Origin: a virus
IMG/VR virus record: IMGVR_UViG_3300017755_000037
Location: 1 to 33,768 of that record
Direction: 5' to 3' (one strand)
DNA: 33,768 nt
Part shown: positions 24,345 through 33,018 of the stretch, piece by piece
Layout: each line of letters starts with the position of its first letter
Position numbering within the stretch: position 1 is the stretch's first letter
Translations under genes and position numbers: made by a program
Notes under the pieces: model-generated
The model's input: the letters and a program-made list of their open reading frames with translations, nothing else
Databases searched by the model: none
What the model was told of the DNA's origin: nothing

Positions 24345-24977
24345 CTATGTATTGTTGTATTTCTTTTGAGTTCTCTGGAGACTATTCCAGGTATCTTTTA
24401 CCGCACATGCATCGGTCACTCCCTTACACATACCTCCATAAATTGTAAGAACGCCACTAGCAATAACTTCAGCAGATCCTGAAGTCATTAATCTATAAGT
24501 TGAGTTAGCTTTTACAAGGAAATCCTGTGCCTCACATACTATATTTTGTGATGCATTCAGACGAATGTTTCCTTTGCCCGTGCCCTCACCTACTGCAACT
24601 AATTCAATGTCAGTTCCCTGCATTCTAATTTTACCATTAGTTGCCGTAATAAGAATATTACCATTTTCTGCGTGAATTGCCAAGGAGTCTTGTGCCTCTT
24701 TATTATCATACCCACAACTCAATGAAATATTACCAGGAGCAGTCATTTGTGTCCACCCCTTTCTATTACCACTTCTATCAAGTGTTATAGAATGCCGACC
24801 ATCATGTGCCTGTAAGAGCACTGATGATGTTACATTCGCAGTTTCATGAATATGCCCAAATGATATACTACCATGATCATTTCCATAATAAAGAGCTGTA
24901 TAATTTTGCTCCGCATTTGTTGGTTGTCCACCTCCGCCAGTATACCTATTGGGTTGTGAATGTTGATTAGTTGGCAT
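24345..24977 (-). CDS. Beta-helical baseplate spike-like protein (210 aa)
   Basis: After a flexible Gly/Pro/Gln N-terminus (1-25), residues about 60-185 are a regular run of short strands: VLLQAHDGRHSITLDRSG, NISLSCGYDN, SLAIHAENGNILITATNGKI, NIRLNASQNIVCEAQDFLVK and TYRLMTSGSAEVIASGVLTI. This resembles the C-terminal beta-prism of T4 gp5 and the VgrG/P2 gpV spike, where three chains form the membrane-piercing needle. A GHIH motif (41-44) recalls the HxH iron site at some spike tips, but here it is near the N-terminus. The gp5-like protein in this window lacks such a needle, so this gene may supply it. One base separates it from the upstream stop. The spike role is an inference. Confidence 0.7.
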   Translation of the reverse strand: MPTNQHSQPNRYTGGGGQPTNAEQNYTALYYGNDHGSISFGHIHETANVTSSVLLQAHDGRHSITLDRSGNRKGWTQMTAPGNISLSCGYDNKEAQDSLAIHAENGNILITATNGKIRMQGTDIELVAVGEGTGKGNIRLNASQNIVCEAQDFLVKANSTYRLMTSGSAEVIASGVLTIYGGMCKGVTDACAVKDTWNSLQRTQKKYNNT

Positions 24978-24978
24978 T

Positions 24979-27900
24979 TTATTCTATATCTTGAAGAGTT
25001 CCGGGAATGTTAAGTCTAGGATCATTGGATCTGATGTCCGTGCCTTGCCTTAGGATTGCAGAAGGTGGAGTAGTAACCTCAGAGTCGATGCTCTCCTGTA
25101 AGTTATCATATACTCTTACTAATTCACCAGCAGTTTCATACACACCAGCATAAAGAGCTCCATCTCTGATAAATGTCTGACCAAAATACGCCCTCCCATC
25201 TATGTATCCGGTCTGTTTCAATCCAACCAAATCAGTAACTTGAATGAGTGTTTGTTCATCAACACCAATTGGATCTCTAACAACTCTGAATTTAGGTCTC
25301 AGAACTGCATTGATTCCTGTATCAGATATGATTCTAACCGTAGGAATAGAAGTGAATCCTCTTCCAGGATTTTCAATATCAACTCCAATAATTCTTCCGA
25401 ATGGACCAGTTCTAATTCTACCTCTAAATCCACCAAATTGTCCTGGACCAACTAAACCACCACGACCAGGAACACCATCAGGACTACCAGGAGTGACTGG
25501 GCGTCCACTATCATCATTAGGATCTGTAATAAGAGATGTGGTTGGATCAGGAAGTGTACCAGTTCCACCACCTCCGGTAGACGGTGTTCCATCCTGATTA
25601 GGATCATATGTTTCTCCATCACCATCAGAGGTTCGATCAGGAGGAGGTAAAGTTCCAGTGCCTCCACCATCACCATCACCGGGGTCAAATATTCCTGGAG
25701 TATTTGGAGAATCATCGAAGAATCCCCCTGCAGGAACTAGTGGACCAGATGAACCATCTGAGGGATCACCCGTGCCTGGATCATCAAACCCACCAATCAA
25801 TCCTGGAGAAGGTAGTGGATCAAATGGTTCAAAATCGCCAGGTATGATTACTATTGGATCGGTTGGTTTATATTCAATTCCTGGATTAACAACTTCAATT
25901 TCATCTAGTTCAAGAAGAACTGGGTATCCGGGACCAACGACAGGAGTATATCCAACACCAGGATTGACAATAACAACATCAGTAACAATTCCAACACCAC
26001 TTGTGTCTTGAGGACAAGGTGGTGGAATCAGCATCGCAGATACGCCGACAGGATTTTGTCTCCATGACCTAGGGTCATCAATTTTTTTCGGTTCTGGAGC
26101 AAAAATTTGGAGCCCAACATAAACTGGATTTAGGTTGAAGTTAGTTCCTGGTATATTAGCATTTTCCAATATGACTTTTATATCATAAGTTCCGGATTTT
26201 ATTCTCCTTTTCTTAGTCTTAACAACACCAATGGATGATGTTTGAATTGCCTTTGTATATTTTGAATCCCTTTGCTTTGAGCGTTTTATAAAAACTTGTA
26301 CAACATCATCACATATAGTTTTAAATTTATAATTTCCATCAAATTCAAATTCAATATTTTCCCATTCAAATTCCCATGTTCTACCTTGAAGTTCAAACTT
26401 TTCAAGTCTACCGCCCGAAAGGAAAGGTGTTATGAGCTTACCCATTTTAGTTTCTCTGGAAGCTTTTGTATAACTGGCAATAGTAGGTCCAGTATAACTT
26501 ACTCCCTTTAACTTTCTAACAGGTTTAGCTGTTTTGAACTTTGGATCATAAACAAACTTTCTGACCTTTACATAACTATCTCCACCATTTTCTGATCCTT
26601 TACCAGGTGCTTGACCACCGGGACCAACAACAACCTCTAATGTAGCACCTGCAGGCAATCTCACAGTATCTCTTGCATATGCACCACCAGAACCACCACC
26701 ACCAGACACAACCTTTCTCTTTGCGATAAGTTTGCGTGTTGAGTCCCCTAAAATTGTTCTGTCGGTATATGTTCCAATAACTTCTTCAATTTCTTTACGT
26801 CTGCCTCTATCTGAATTACCAGATCCACCACCACCAATACAATACATTCTAACCATAGTAAAATTCAGATCTCCAGGTTCTGATTGTGGAACTTGTATTT
26901 CATATTTTCCTGGTTTTGTATAAGTCACAGATCTACCAGTAGATCCCCAAATAATTTTTACACCACCATCACCGCCATCACCAGCAACAGCTCCGTTACG
27001 GCTACCGCCGCCTCCACCGCCACCATATGCACCTTGTCCTCCAGAGTTTGAATCACTACGGATTTCATCTTCATCACCACGTTGTTTTCCCTCAAAGTCA
27101 GCACCATAACCACCATCAATAGTTCCACCTTTTCCAGATTTTGCAGTTTTTCCTCCTTTTAATCCGGCACCACCACCGTTAGCTCCACCACCTTCTTGTT
27201 CATCAGATGATCCTGGACCACCTTTACCTGAAAGTTTTCTATCACCAACAATTACTCTACCAACCTTTTTTTGCTTTTTACTTGATAATCCACCATAACC
27301 ACCACCTGCATGACAGATAACTTCTTGTTTGACTGTTTCTGTTCTTAATTTTTTTGTATCAACAATCCAGTCTTGAGTATCAAAGATTTTCTTATCAACA
27401 ATTTTGAAATGATCTTTTGTTTCATTTTCAACTTCAATCTTAATTGTTTGCTTTCCCTCTCTTAGTTTAACTTTTCGCAAGTCAGGTTCTATTTTCTTAA
27501 ATCCATCAAGACTAAATCGTTGTCCTCCAATAGATATATGACCTCTATTATCAGATGTTCCTTTTATCCCATAAAATCCATCATAAGGAATGTCTACAGT
27601 CCATGATTTCTCCCAGTTATTTACGCCATTAGGAGTTGCACTACCTTTATTGGCTCTTGGTTTAATTGGAGATACAGCATATCTATTCATAAAAGGAGAC
27701 CATCTCCTATCAAAGACAGGAGTCCATCTATCGTCGCTGCTACCTTTATTATACCTAGATGTCCATAGAGGGTTATTTGGGCATCTACCTCTCGGTGCGG
27801 GAGGATCTTCTCTTGGTACTGGTGGACTAGGTGCATCAATAGTTAATGCAATACCGAATGGATTTTGATTCCACGATAGATCAGTTAGAACCCCTCTCTC

Positions 27901-30900
27901 AATAGCACGCAACTTAATATCAATTGCAACTCCCATTGGATTACCAGCAGTCAGTGATTTGCCTGGTAACTGAGTAAGTTCTACTCTAATTCTATACTTT
28001 CCTTTCTTAAAGAATTTTGTTACATCCTGATAGTTATTTTTCCTTCTTAATTCTAAAACACTATTAGTTTCACTGATTGTTTCATCACCACCTCTTAAAA
28101 CATCTTTTAGACCATTACCAATAGCCTTTTTACCCTTCCCACTTGAGTTACCAATAAAAAGTTTTGCACTATCATCTGCTTGCATAGCAATACTATAATT
28201 TCCATCCTCAGGAAAATCAATGCTTTCCCAGCGAATGATATGAGTTCCTTCATATGCATCGGAAGAAACTTGCGTTTTATTTGAGCTATTGTCTTTTAGT
28301 AACCTTACGCTATCAATTTCAAGTTCTGCATTGTTATCATAACCATTATCAATATTATCATCAAATCCGATTGAGGTATCATCGATTTTCTTATACCCAC
28401 TACTTCCACTACCACCTATTTGCGTAACTCTATATTTTCTACCCGCAGTAAATTCGCCACTACCAAACTTGGTATCTTTTTCTCTCCATTCACCACTTAA
28501 ATATGTCCCATTATCTCCTATTCTTCCTCTCTTAATACTAACTTCACCGTTATCACTATCAATACGTACTTCTTTCAATGCTAAACCAGAACTATCTGGA
28601 TCATCATCAATGTCTAATTTAAAATTAACTTTTACTCTACCAGTTCCATCAACCTTCAAGAAAATTTTACTATTTTCTTTTACAAACTTTACTGATGGTC
28701 TTGTTGCTTCAATAGCTTGAACTCTTCCAGGATCGAAAGGTGTAACACCAGATTTATTAAGGAATGAAAAGTTAGTAGAGTTTGACTTAACTATTGGATT
28801 CATCTTCCACAGTTGACGGTCAGCTTTTTTTCTATATTCGTAAGTGTTGAAAATGTTTCTTTGTGAGTTGGATTTTCTTGTTTCTTTAGTTCCACCAATA
28901 CTAATCGTCCTACTTACATCACCCTTCTGTCCAGATCTTGACCAATTTGTTCCATTAATTTCTACACCAGAAAGAGCGGTTCCTGCATTACCTGGATCAT
29001 CATTCCAACTCAACTTCAAGTTAGCCTGTCCTTGACCTACTAATTTTCTACCATCTGAAGAAAATTTAACCTTACCACTTCTTATTTCAAATTTAGCATT
29101 GGTATCTCCACCATCACCATCTACAAACTCTATTACTTTTCTATTACTAGAAACATTAAGGTTTCTATTTCTAGGATGTAATTTTATGTAATTAATATTA
29201 ACTTCGCTATCAACTATAACTGTTTCTGTTGTCCTTCCTATTCTTTTTCTTGGTTCTTTTATAGAATCTTGTTCGTTTTCTAACTGTAAAATTATGTTGT
29301 ATATGCCCTCTTCAATTGTTTTTGTAATCTTTGTTGGGGTTTTCTTATTCTTAACTCTACCTTTTATCTTCTCCAGTTCCATTTCAAGAACTTCGCCCTT
29401 TTGTGGACTTGATAACCTCATAGTGGAGTATGTATCTGCAATACCCTTAAAGGTATAATTGCCAGTATATGGGAAATATTCCTGCCAAGTTATTGTAAAC
29501 TGTTCTCCCTGTCGATCCGTTCCAGGAATGTCTGATGGGGGTTGAGGAGAAACTGCATAAGTATTCATAAAAGTATCATCAATCACAACCCTGGGTTCTT
29601 TCTTAACAGAGTCTCTAAAATTAAGTCTATATTCTAAGTCATAAGTGTTTCTTCTACTTACACCGGATTTTTTCTTAGGATTCTCGTCTTTTACGGTCGA
29701 TTTATTAGTTGCTATGAATCTACCGCGAGTACAGTTTATCTGTATATCATCGTTATCATTTGCAGATGCAACATAATCTGCAAAAATTACTGTTCCTATT
29801 GATCTTTTCTTTACACGACCAGTTTTTTGATTAACAAGACCCTTTTCTTGATTATTAATACCATCTCTATTCGTAGAACTTCCATCAGAGGTCCTAATTA
29901 AACCCTGTTCAATTCCTCTATCAAAGTTTTTAACTTTTTTTCTTGCAGAAGATTCTACTTTATATGTTGTATTAGCCTTTACTTTCTTAATAACCTTTTT
30001 ATTTCTTCCACTAACGCCAGAAGCCAGACCTTTTATCTTAAAAGTATGATCCCCGTCTACTTCAGTAAAAGTAAACATTAAATCTCTATTTCTCTTAGAC
30101 CCCTGAGAATATATGTCAAATTCAACTTCAACTAACCCAGTATTCTTCTCTGGTTTGATAATATCGCCACCCCAGTAAGGATGTTCAACTGCATGAAGAA
30201 TTCTACTGTATCTTGTTACTGATGCAACCTCAATTGGTCTAAACTCTCTACTGGACCACCATGGTGCAGGAAGTCTTTTTAAAAAATCTTGATACTTAAG
30301 AACTTCAAAACGTATGGGGTCTCTTGTTATGTTGATATAATCATCTGGATTCCATGCTCCAAGCTCCTCTCCATTTACACCATATCGTACTCCCCAATCA
30401 GTATTATCAAAATTAGGAGATAATGAAAAATCTAATTTTTCAAATTCATTTTCATCTGTAAAAGTTTCTATCTCAGTTCTAATAACTTCTCCTATTAGAG
30501 AATTTGCTGTTGCACCTAAACCTTTTTTCGTTGAATCTACAAAATTAACCAATGGTGCATATTGATATCCATATCCATGATGAATAATATCAACAGCAAG
30601 TATAGAACCGTCTCTTCCAACGACTACGTTCCCTTGTGCTCCTACTCCTCCACCACCAAGAAACTGAACATTAATGTCTTGTAACTTTGGAGGATTATTT
30701 TTATTAAACTGAATACCTTCACAATTTCTTCCTGGAATAGAATTAGGTACTACATCACTAACCTGTAACTGATTAACTTCATTGATATTATAATATTCTA
30801 CCTTATCTCTGTTAGTGACAATAAATTGAGCACCAGGATTTAACTCAGCATACTTATTTGCATCATAGATGGTAATATTGTCGACGAACCCAACGTCAGG

Positions 30901-30960
30901 ATGAATATATCCCACACGAATGTCTTTTCTTTGAGTATTACCAAAAATGTTTAGAGACAT
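24979..30960 (-). CDS. Giant modular adhesin-like baseplate protein with PA14-like modules (1993 aa)
   Basis: The N-terminus (1-155) includes a GYIHPDVGFVDNITIYDANK start and a GxGY repeat (IIHHGYGYQYAPLVNF). Four PA14-like beta modules lie near 463-520 (YFPYTGNYTFKGIADTYST), 905-940 (DFPEDGNYSIAMQADDSAKL), 1087-1145 (DIPYDGFYGIKGTSDNRG) and 1520-1560 (EFEFDGNYKFKTICDD). PA14 modules often bind carbohydrate. A duplicated module (LKLSWNDDPGNAGTALSGV near 650, FKLDIDDDPDSSGLALKEV near 780) and WxQNPxG motifs (near 1030, 1632) separate them. Gly-rich stretches span about 1214-1424, and an acidic Pro/Gly linker spans about 1711-1856. NPGxGY repeats end the protein. A GATAAATA motif precedes it; the ribosome site is weak. 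Placed after the hub gene, it is probably a baseplate-attached appendage; carbohydrate binding is inferred. Confidence 0.85.
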   Translation of the reverse strand: MSLNIFGNTQRKDIRVGYIHPDVGFVDNITIYDANKYAELNPGAQFIVTNRDKVEYYNINEVNQLQVSDVVPNSIPGRNCEGIQFNKNNPPKLQDINVQFLGGGGVGAQGNVVVGRDGSILAVDIIHHGYGYQYAPLVNFVDSTKKGLGATANSLIGEVIRTEIETFTDENEFEKLDFSLSPNFDNTDWGVRYGVNGEELGAWNPDDYINITRDPIRFEVLKYQDFLKRLPAPWWSSREFRPIEVASVTRYSRILHAVEHPYWGGDIIKPEKNTGLVEVEFDIYSQGSKRNRDLMFTFTEVDGDHTFKIKGLASGVSGRNKKVIKKVKANTTYKVESSARKKVKNFDRGIEQGLIRTSDGSSTNRDGINNQEKGLVNQKTGRVKKRSIGTVIFADYVASANDNDDIQINCTRGRFIATNKSTVKDENPKKKSGVSRRNTYDLEYRLNFRDSVKKEPRVVIDDTFMNTYAVSPQPPSDIPGTDRQGEQFTITWQEYFPYTGNYTFKGIADTYSTMRLSSPQKGEVLEMELEKIKGRVKNKKTPTKITKTIEEGIYNIILQLENEQDSIKEPRKRIGRTTETVIVDSEVNINYIKLHPRNRNLNVSSNRKVIEFVDGDGGDTNAKFEIRSGKVKFSSDGRKLVGQGQANLKLSWNDDPGNAGTALSGVEINGTNWSRSGQKGDVSRTISIGGTKETRKSNSQRNIFNTYEYRKKADRQLWKMNPIVKSNSTNFSFLNKSGVTPFDPGRVQAIEATRPSVKFVKENSKIFLKVDGTGRVKVNFKLDIDDDPDSSGLALKEVRIDSDNGEVSIKRGRIGDNGTYLSGEWREKDTKFGSGEFTAGRKYRVTQIGGSGSSGYKKIDDTSIGFDDNIDNGYDNNAELEIDSVRLLKDNSSNKTQVSSDAYEGTHIIRWESIDFPEDGNYSIAMQADDSAKLFIGNSSGKGKKAIGNGLKDVLRGGDETISETNSVLELRRKNNYQDVTKFFKKGKYRIRVELTQLPGKSLTAGNPMGVAIDIKLRAIERGVLTDLSWNQNPFGIALTIDAPSPPVPREDPPAPRGRCPNNPLWTSRYNKGSSDDRWTPVFDRRWSPFMNRYAVSPIKPRANKGSATPNGVNNWEKSWTVDIPYDGFYGIKGTSDNRGHISIGGQRFSLDGFKKIEPDLRKVKLREGKQTIKIEVENETKDHFKIVDKKIFDTQDWIVDTKKLRTETVKQEVICHAGGGYGGLSSKKQKKVGRVIVGDRKLSGKGGPGSSDEQEGGGANGGGAGLKGGKTAKSGKGGTIDGGYGADFEGKQRGDEDEIRSDSNSGGQGAYGGGGGGGSRNGAVAGDGGDGGVKIIWGSTGRSVTYTKPGKYEIQVPQSEPGDLNFTMVRMYCIGGGGSGNSDRGRRKEIEEVIGTYTDRTILGDSTRKLIAKRKVVSGGGGSGGAYARDTVRLPAGATLEVVVGPGGQAPGKGSENGGDSYVKVRKFVYDPKFKTAKPVRKLKGVSYTGPTIASYTKASRETKMGKLITPFLSGGRLEKFELQGRTWEFEWENIEFEFDGNYKFKTICDDVVQVFIKRSKQRDSKYTKAIQTSSIGVVKTKKRRIKSGTYDIKVILENANIPGTNFNLNPVYVGLQIFAPEPKKIDDPRSWRQNPVGVSAMLIPPPCPQDTSGVGIVTDVVIVNPGVGYTPVVGPGYPVLLELDEIEVVNPGIEYKPTDPIVIIPGDFEPFDPLPSPGLIGGFDDPGTGDPSDGSSGPLVPAGGFFDDSPNTPGIFDPGDGDGGGTGTLPPPDRTSDGDGETYDPNQDGTPSTGGGGTGTLPDPTTSLITDPNDDSGRPVTPGSPDGVPGRGGLVGPGQFGGFRGRIRTGPFGRIIGVDIENPGRGFTSIPTVRIISDTGINAVLRPKFRVVRDPIGVDEQTLIQVTDLVGLKQTGYIDGRAYFGQTFIRDGALYAGVYETAGELVRVYDNLQESIDSEVTTPPSAILRQGTDIRSNDPRLNIPGTLQDIE

Positions 30961-30998
30961 ATTTTCTGCAAAAACTTATATGCTTTCTTAAGTACTAT

Positions 30999-31006
30999 TA
31001 TTTATC
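30999..31006 (-). promoter_or_regulatory. Late promoter motif GATAAATA
   Basis: The minus strand reads TGCGATAAATAATAG, 38 bases upstream of the 1993-residue gene. The TAA within it is the stop codon of the gp5-like gene. It matches the NATAAATA late motif. Confidence 0.6.
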
Positions 31007-32789
31007 GCACTGGACGTACATCTGCTCTAGGAGGATCTCTATGATTAACTTTTTCTTGATCCTTCCTTGGTTTGGCGAATGGTTTAACTTTCGACCTATT
31101 AGATTTGGATTCCTTCGTTGCTACAGCGTCATTAACAGATTTTGAACTTGGTAACTGTGCCTCTGTCTGACCACCACTACCTTCACATAAGGTATAAAAA
31201 TCAGAAGCAGATACGTTCAAATTAGCAGAACAACCAAAAACATTAATATTCAACATGTCAAAATCAAGAGCAGCAGTAATGCTTCCTTGAATATCTGGAA
31301 TTTGATCCATAACTCCACTAAGATCTTTGGTAAGACCTGCAATTGATTTCTGAATTTCTGAAGTAAAATTACCAATATTTTCTAATAAAATTTCATTTGC
31401 CTCCTGAATATCATCCTTTCTCTCTGCAATTGCATTTACTACAAGATCTTCAGCATAACAAACTGGAACATTAGGAAATGTCTGAAATTCCTCTCTATTT
31501 TTAATAGATTGTTTAGCACTTTTTGTTAATCCTTTAATATCAAGAGCATCCATTATTCCACCAAGAATTAACTCAGTTAATTGATCAGATATCTTTCCAT
31601 ACAAACAGGATATCAATTGTGTGGTTTGTTCTTTCATATCGGCAACTAAATGCCTAAACGTAGATGGAGTTGAGGATACAAGAACAGATAATCCCTGATT
31701 AAGAATTTTGTTAACATATCCAATCAATTTATCAAAAATAATTTTCATGTACTTGGATATTTTTTTAGCTCCTTGTGAGATGAGATTTTTAAGTGCTTCT
31801 TCTGTATTTTCTATTATAGAAACACTCTCAATGTAACTTTGAAAGGACTGAATATACTTATCAATTCTTGTAACCAAATTATCAATTTCAGTTTGTATCG
31901 CCTTGATAGCAGACTCTACAGGTTTATCAGGTTTCATCAATGCAATTTTATTGCAGTATAAATCCTGTCTTTTAACATCTGCTGCAGATAATTGATGTAC
32001 ACCATCTGCATTCTCTATTGCTGCTCCAGATTGTGGACTGCTTAATGGAGATCGCTCAGACTGCTTTTGTCTTTCAAGAGATTTTTTTACTTTTTCTGCT
32101 ACAAATGCTTCTCTTTTTTCTCTCGTTAATACTCTCTTGTCTGCAGTTGCTTCTGCATCACTAATATATCCACGTATAGTGTCATTATATGGTATATTAG
32201 TAGGTAATCCAAACTTATCGACAGCTGTACCAGGAGAGGGTTGTGCAAGATATGACGATTGCCCTGCTTTGCTAGTTCTTAATTTATTATCCGGAAGAAC
32301 TTCTCTAGTTTTTTCTGTCTTTGGAACTGCTCCTCTAGCAATACCACTTCTTGCAATTATTCCTGGTGTGGCGTCGGTAACTTTATTATCACCAATTGTT
32401 GAAGAAAGTGGTGTTTGAGAATTATTTCCCAACACTCCCATGATAACTGGAACCTGTTGATCTTTCTCATCTAAGAAAAATCCAAACACCATGTTACCTT
32501 GACGAAGATTGGGTGTCTGTGAAGCAGCTGCCTGACCACCACCAGCAGTAACAGGATACATTATGTTTGCCCAAGGCAAATCTTGAGAGGGAATATTTAC
32601 CTCCCCCATATCATGTAGACCAATAATTCTGACTTTATATCTTCTACCCCAACCCTTTACTGAGTTTGGATCATCATATTTTCCAGGAATTATATTATCC
32701 CGCCAAGTTGAATCGTCGGCAATTTGCCCAACCCACCAATTAAAGTTGGATCCTAAAAACCCTGGATTAAAAGTTGCTGCTCCTTCCAT
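31002..32789 (-). CDS. gp5: gp5-like baseplate hub OB-fold protein, lysozyme-less (595 aa)
   Basis: The N-terminus (about 15-145) matches the OB-fold of T4 gp5: NWWVGQIADDSTWRDN, GRRYKVRIIGLHDMGEVNIP, LPWANIMYPVTAGGG, GNMVFGFFLDEKDQQVPVIM and GVLGNN. In T4 this ring sits under the gp27 hub and carries lysozyme and needle domains. Here, residues about 150-260 are a polar linker and about 275-480 are helical and coiled-coil-like (for example IKAIQTEIDNLVTRIDKYIQ), ending in a Lys/Arg/Pro tail. No lysozyme or beta-helix region is visible. I chose the ATG at 32789, joined to the previous stop as TGATG with GAGG four bases upstream; an in-frame TTG one codon earlier would have almost no spacing. 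The gene follows the gp27-like hub gene, as expected for partners. Confidence 0.88.
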   Translation of the reverse strand: MEGAATFNPGFLGSNFNWWVGQIADDSTWRDNIIPGKYDDPNSVKGWGRRYKVRIIGLHDMGEVNIPSQDLPWANIMYPVTAGGGQAAASQTPNLRQGNMVFGFFLDEKDQQVPVIMGVLGNNSQTPLSSTIGDNKVTDATPGIIARSGIARGAVPKTEKTREVLPDNKLRTSKAGQSSYLAQPSPGTAVDKFGLPTNIPYNDTIRGYISDAEATADKRVLTREKREAFVAEKVKKSLERQKQSERSPLSSPQSGAAIENADGVHQLSAADVKRQDLYCNKIALMKPDKPVESAIKAIQTEIDNLVTRIDKYIQSFQSYIESVSIIENTEEALKNLISQGAKKISKYMKIIFDKLIGYVNKILNQGLSVLVSSTPSTFRHLVADMKEQTTQLISCLYGKISDQLTELILGGIMDALDIKGLTKSAKQSIKNREEFQTFPNVPVCYAEDLVVNAIAERKDDIQEANEILLENIGNFTSEIQKSIAGLTKDLSGVMDQIPDIQGSITAALDFDMLNINVFGCSANLNVSASDFYTLCEGSGGQTEAQLPSSKSVNDAVATKESKSNRSKVKPFAKPRKDQEKVNHRDPPRADVRPVR

Positions 32790-33007
32790 CAATCCTCGTA
32801 AATTCTACATTCATCTGTTTCTGGATTCTCATCACAATACATTTCAAGTGGGGTAGGATCGTGATTTTCATCAGGATGATTTGCCTGATAGTGTTCTAGA
32901 TGATGCAACTCGTCCTCTGTATGACGGCGCATCTGTGGAGATAGTGTTGGATTGTCCAACAAATCTTTATCATCGTTGATGTGTTGTTGGATAGTTTTAT
33001 TTGACAT
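32789..33007 (-). CDS. Small acidic protein of the baseplate hub cluster (72 aa)
   Basis: This 72-residue protein begins MSNKTIQQHINDDKDLLDNP. It is rich in Asp, Glu and His, with a helical centre (RRHTEDELHHLEHYQANHP) and an acidic C-terminus containing two cysteines (YCDENPETDECRIYED). Its stop shares one base with the start of the gp5-like gene (TGATG), implying coupled translation. Placement between the hub and OB-fold genes suggests an assembly factor or minor hub component, but nothing in the sequence proves it. I recall small proteins like this in marine T4-like phages without known function. Confidence 0.75.
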   Translation of the reverse strand: MSNKTIQQHINDDKDLLDNPTLSPQMRRHTEDELHHLEHYQANHPDENHDPTPLEMYCDENPETDECRIYED

Positions 33008-33010
33008 TTT

Positions 33011-33018
33011 AATTTATG
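33011..33018 (-). promoter_or_regulatory. Weak late-promoter-like motif CATAAATT
   Basis: The minus strand reads GCATAAATTAAAATG, directly before the 72-residue gene, with the stop of the hub gene (TAA) inside the motif. Two positions differ from TATAAATA, and the spacing to the ATG (only a few bases) is too short for a normal leader. I list it as a weak candidate only. Confidence 0.2.

Noticed and set aside
31002-32789. Lysozyme domain in the gp5-like protein
   Set aside because: No T4-lysozyme-like catalytic stretch is visible after the OB-fold; the region is polar and helical.
32790-32792. TTG start for the gp5-like gene
   Set aside because: The next codon is ATG with better spacing from GAGG and a TGATG junction with the preceding stop.
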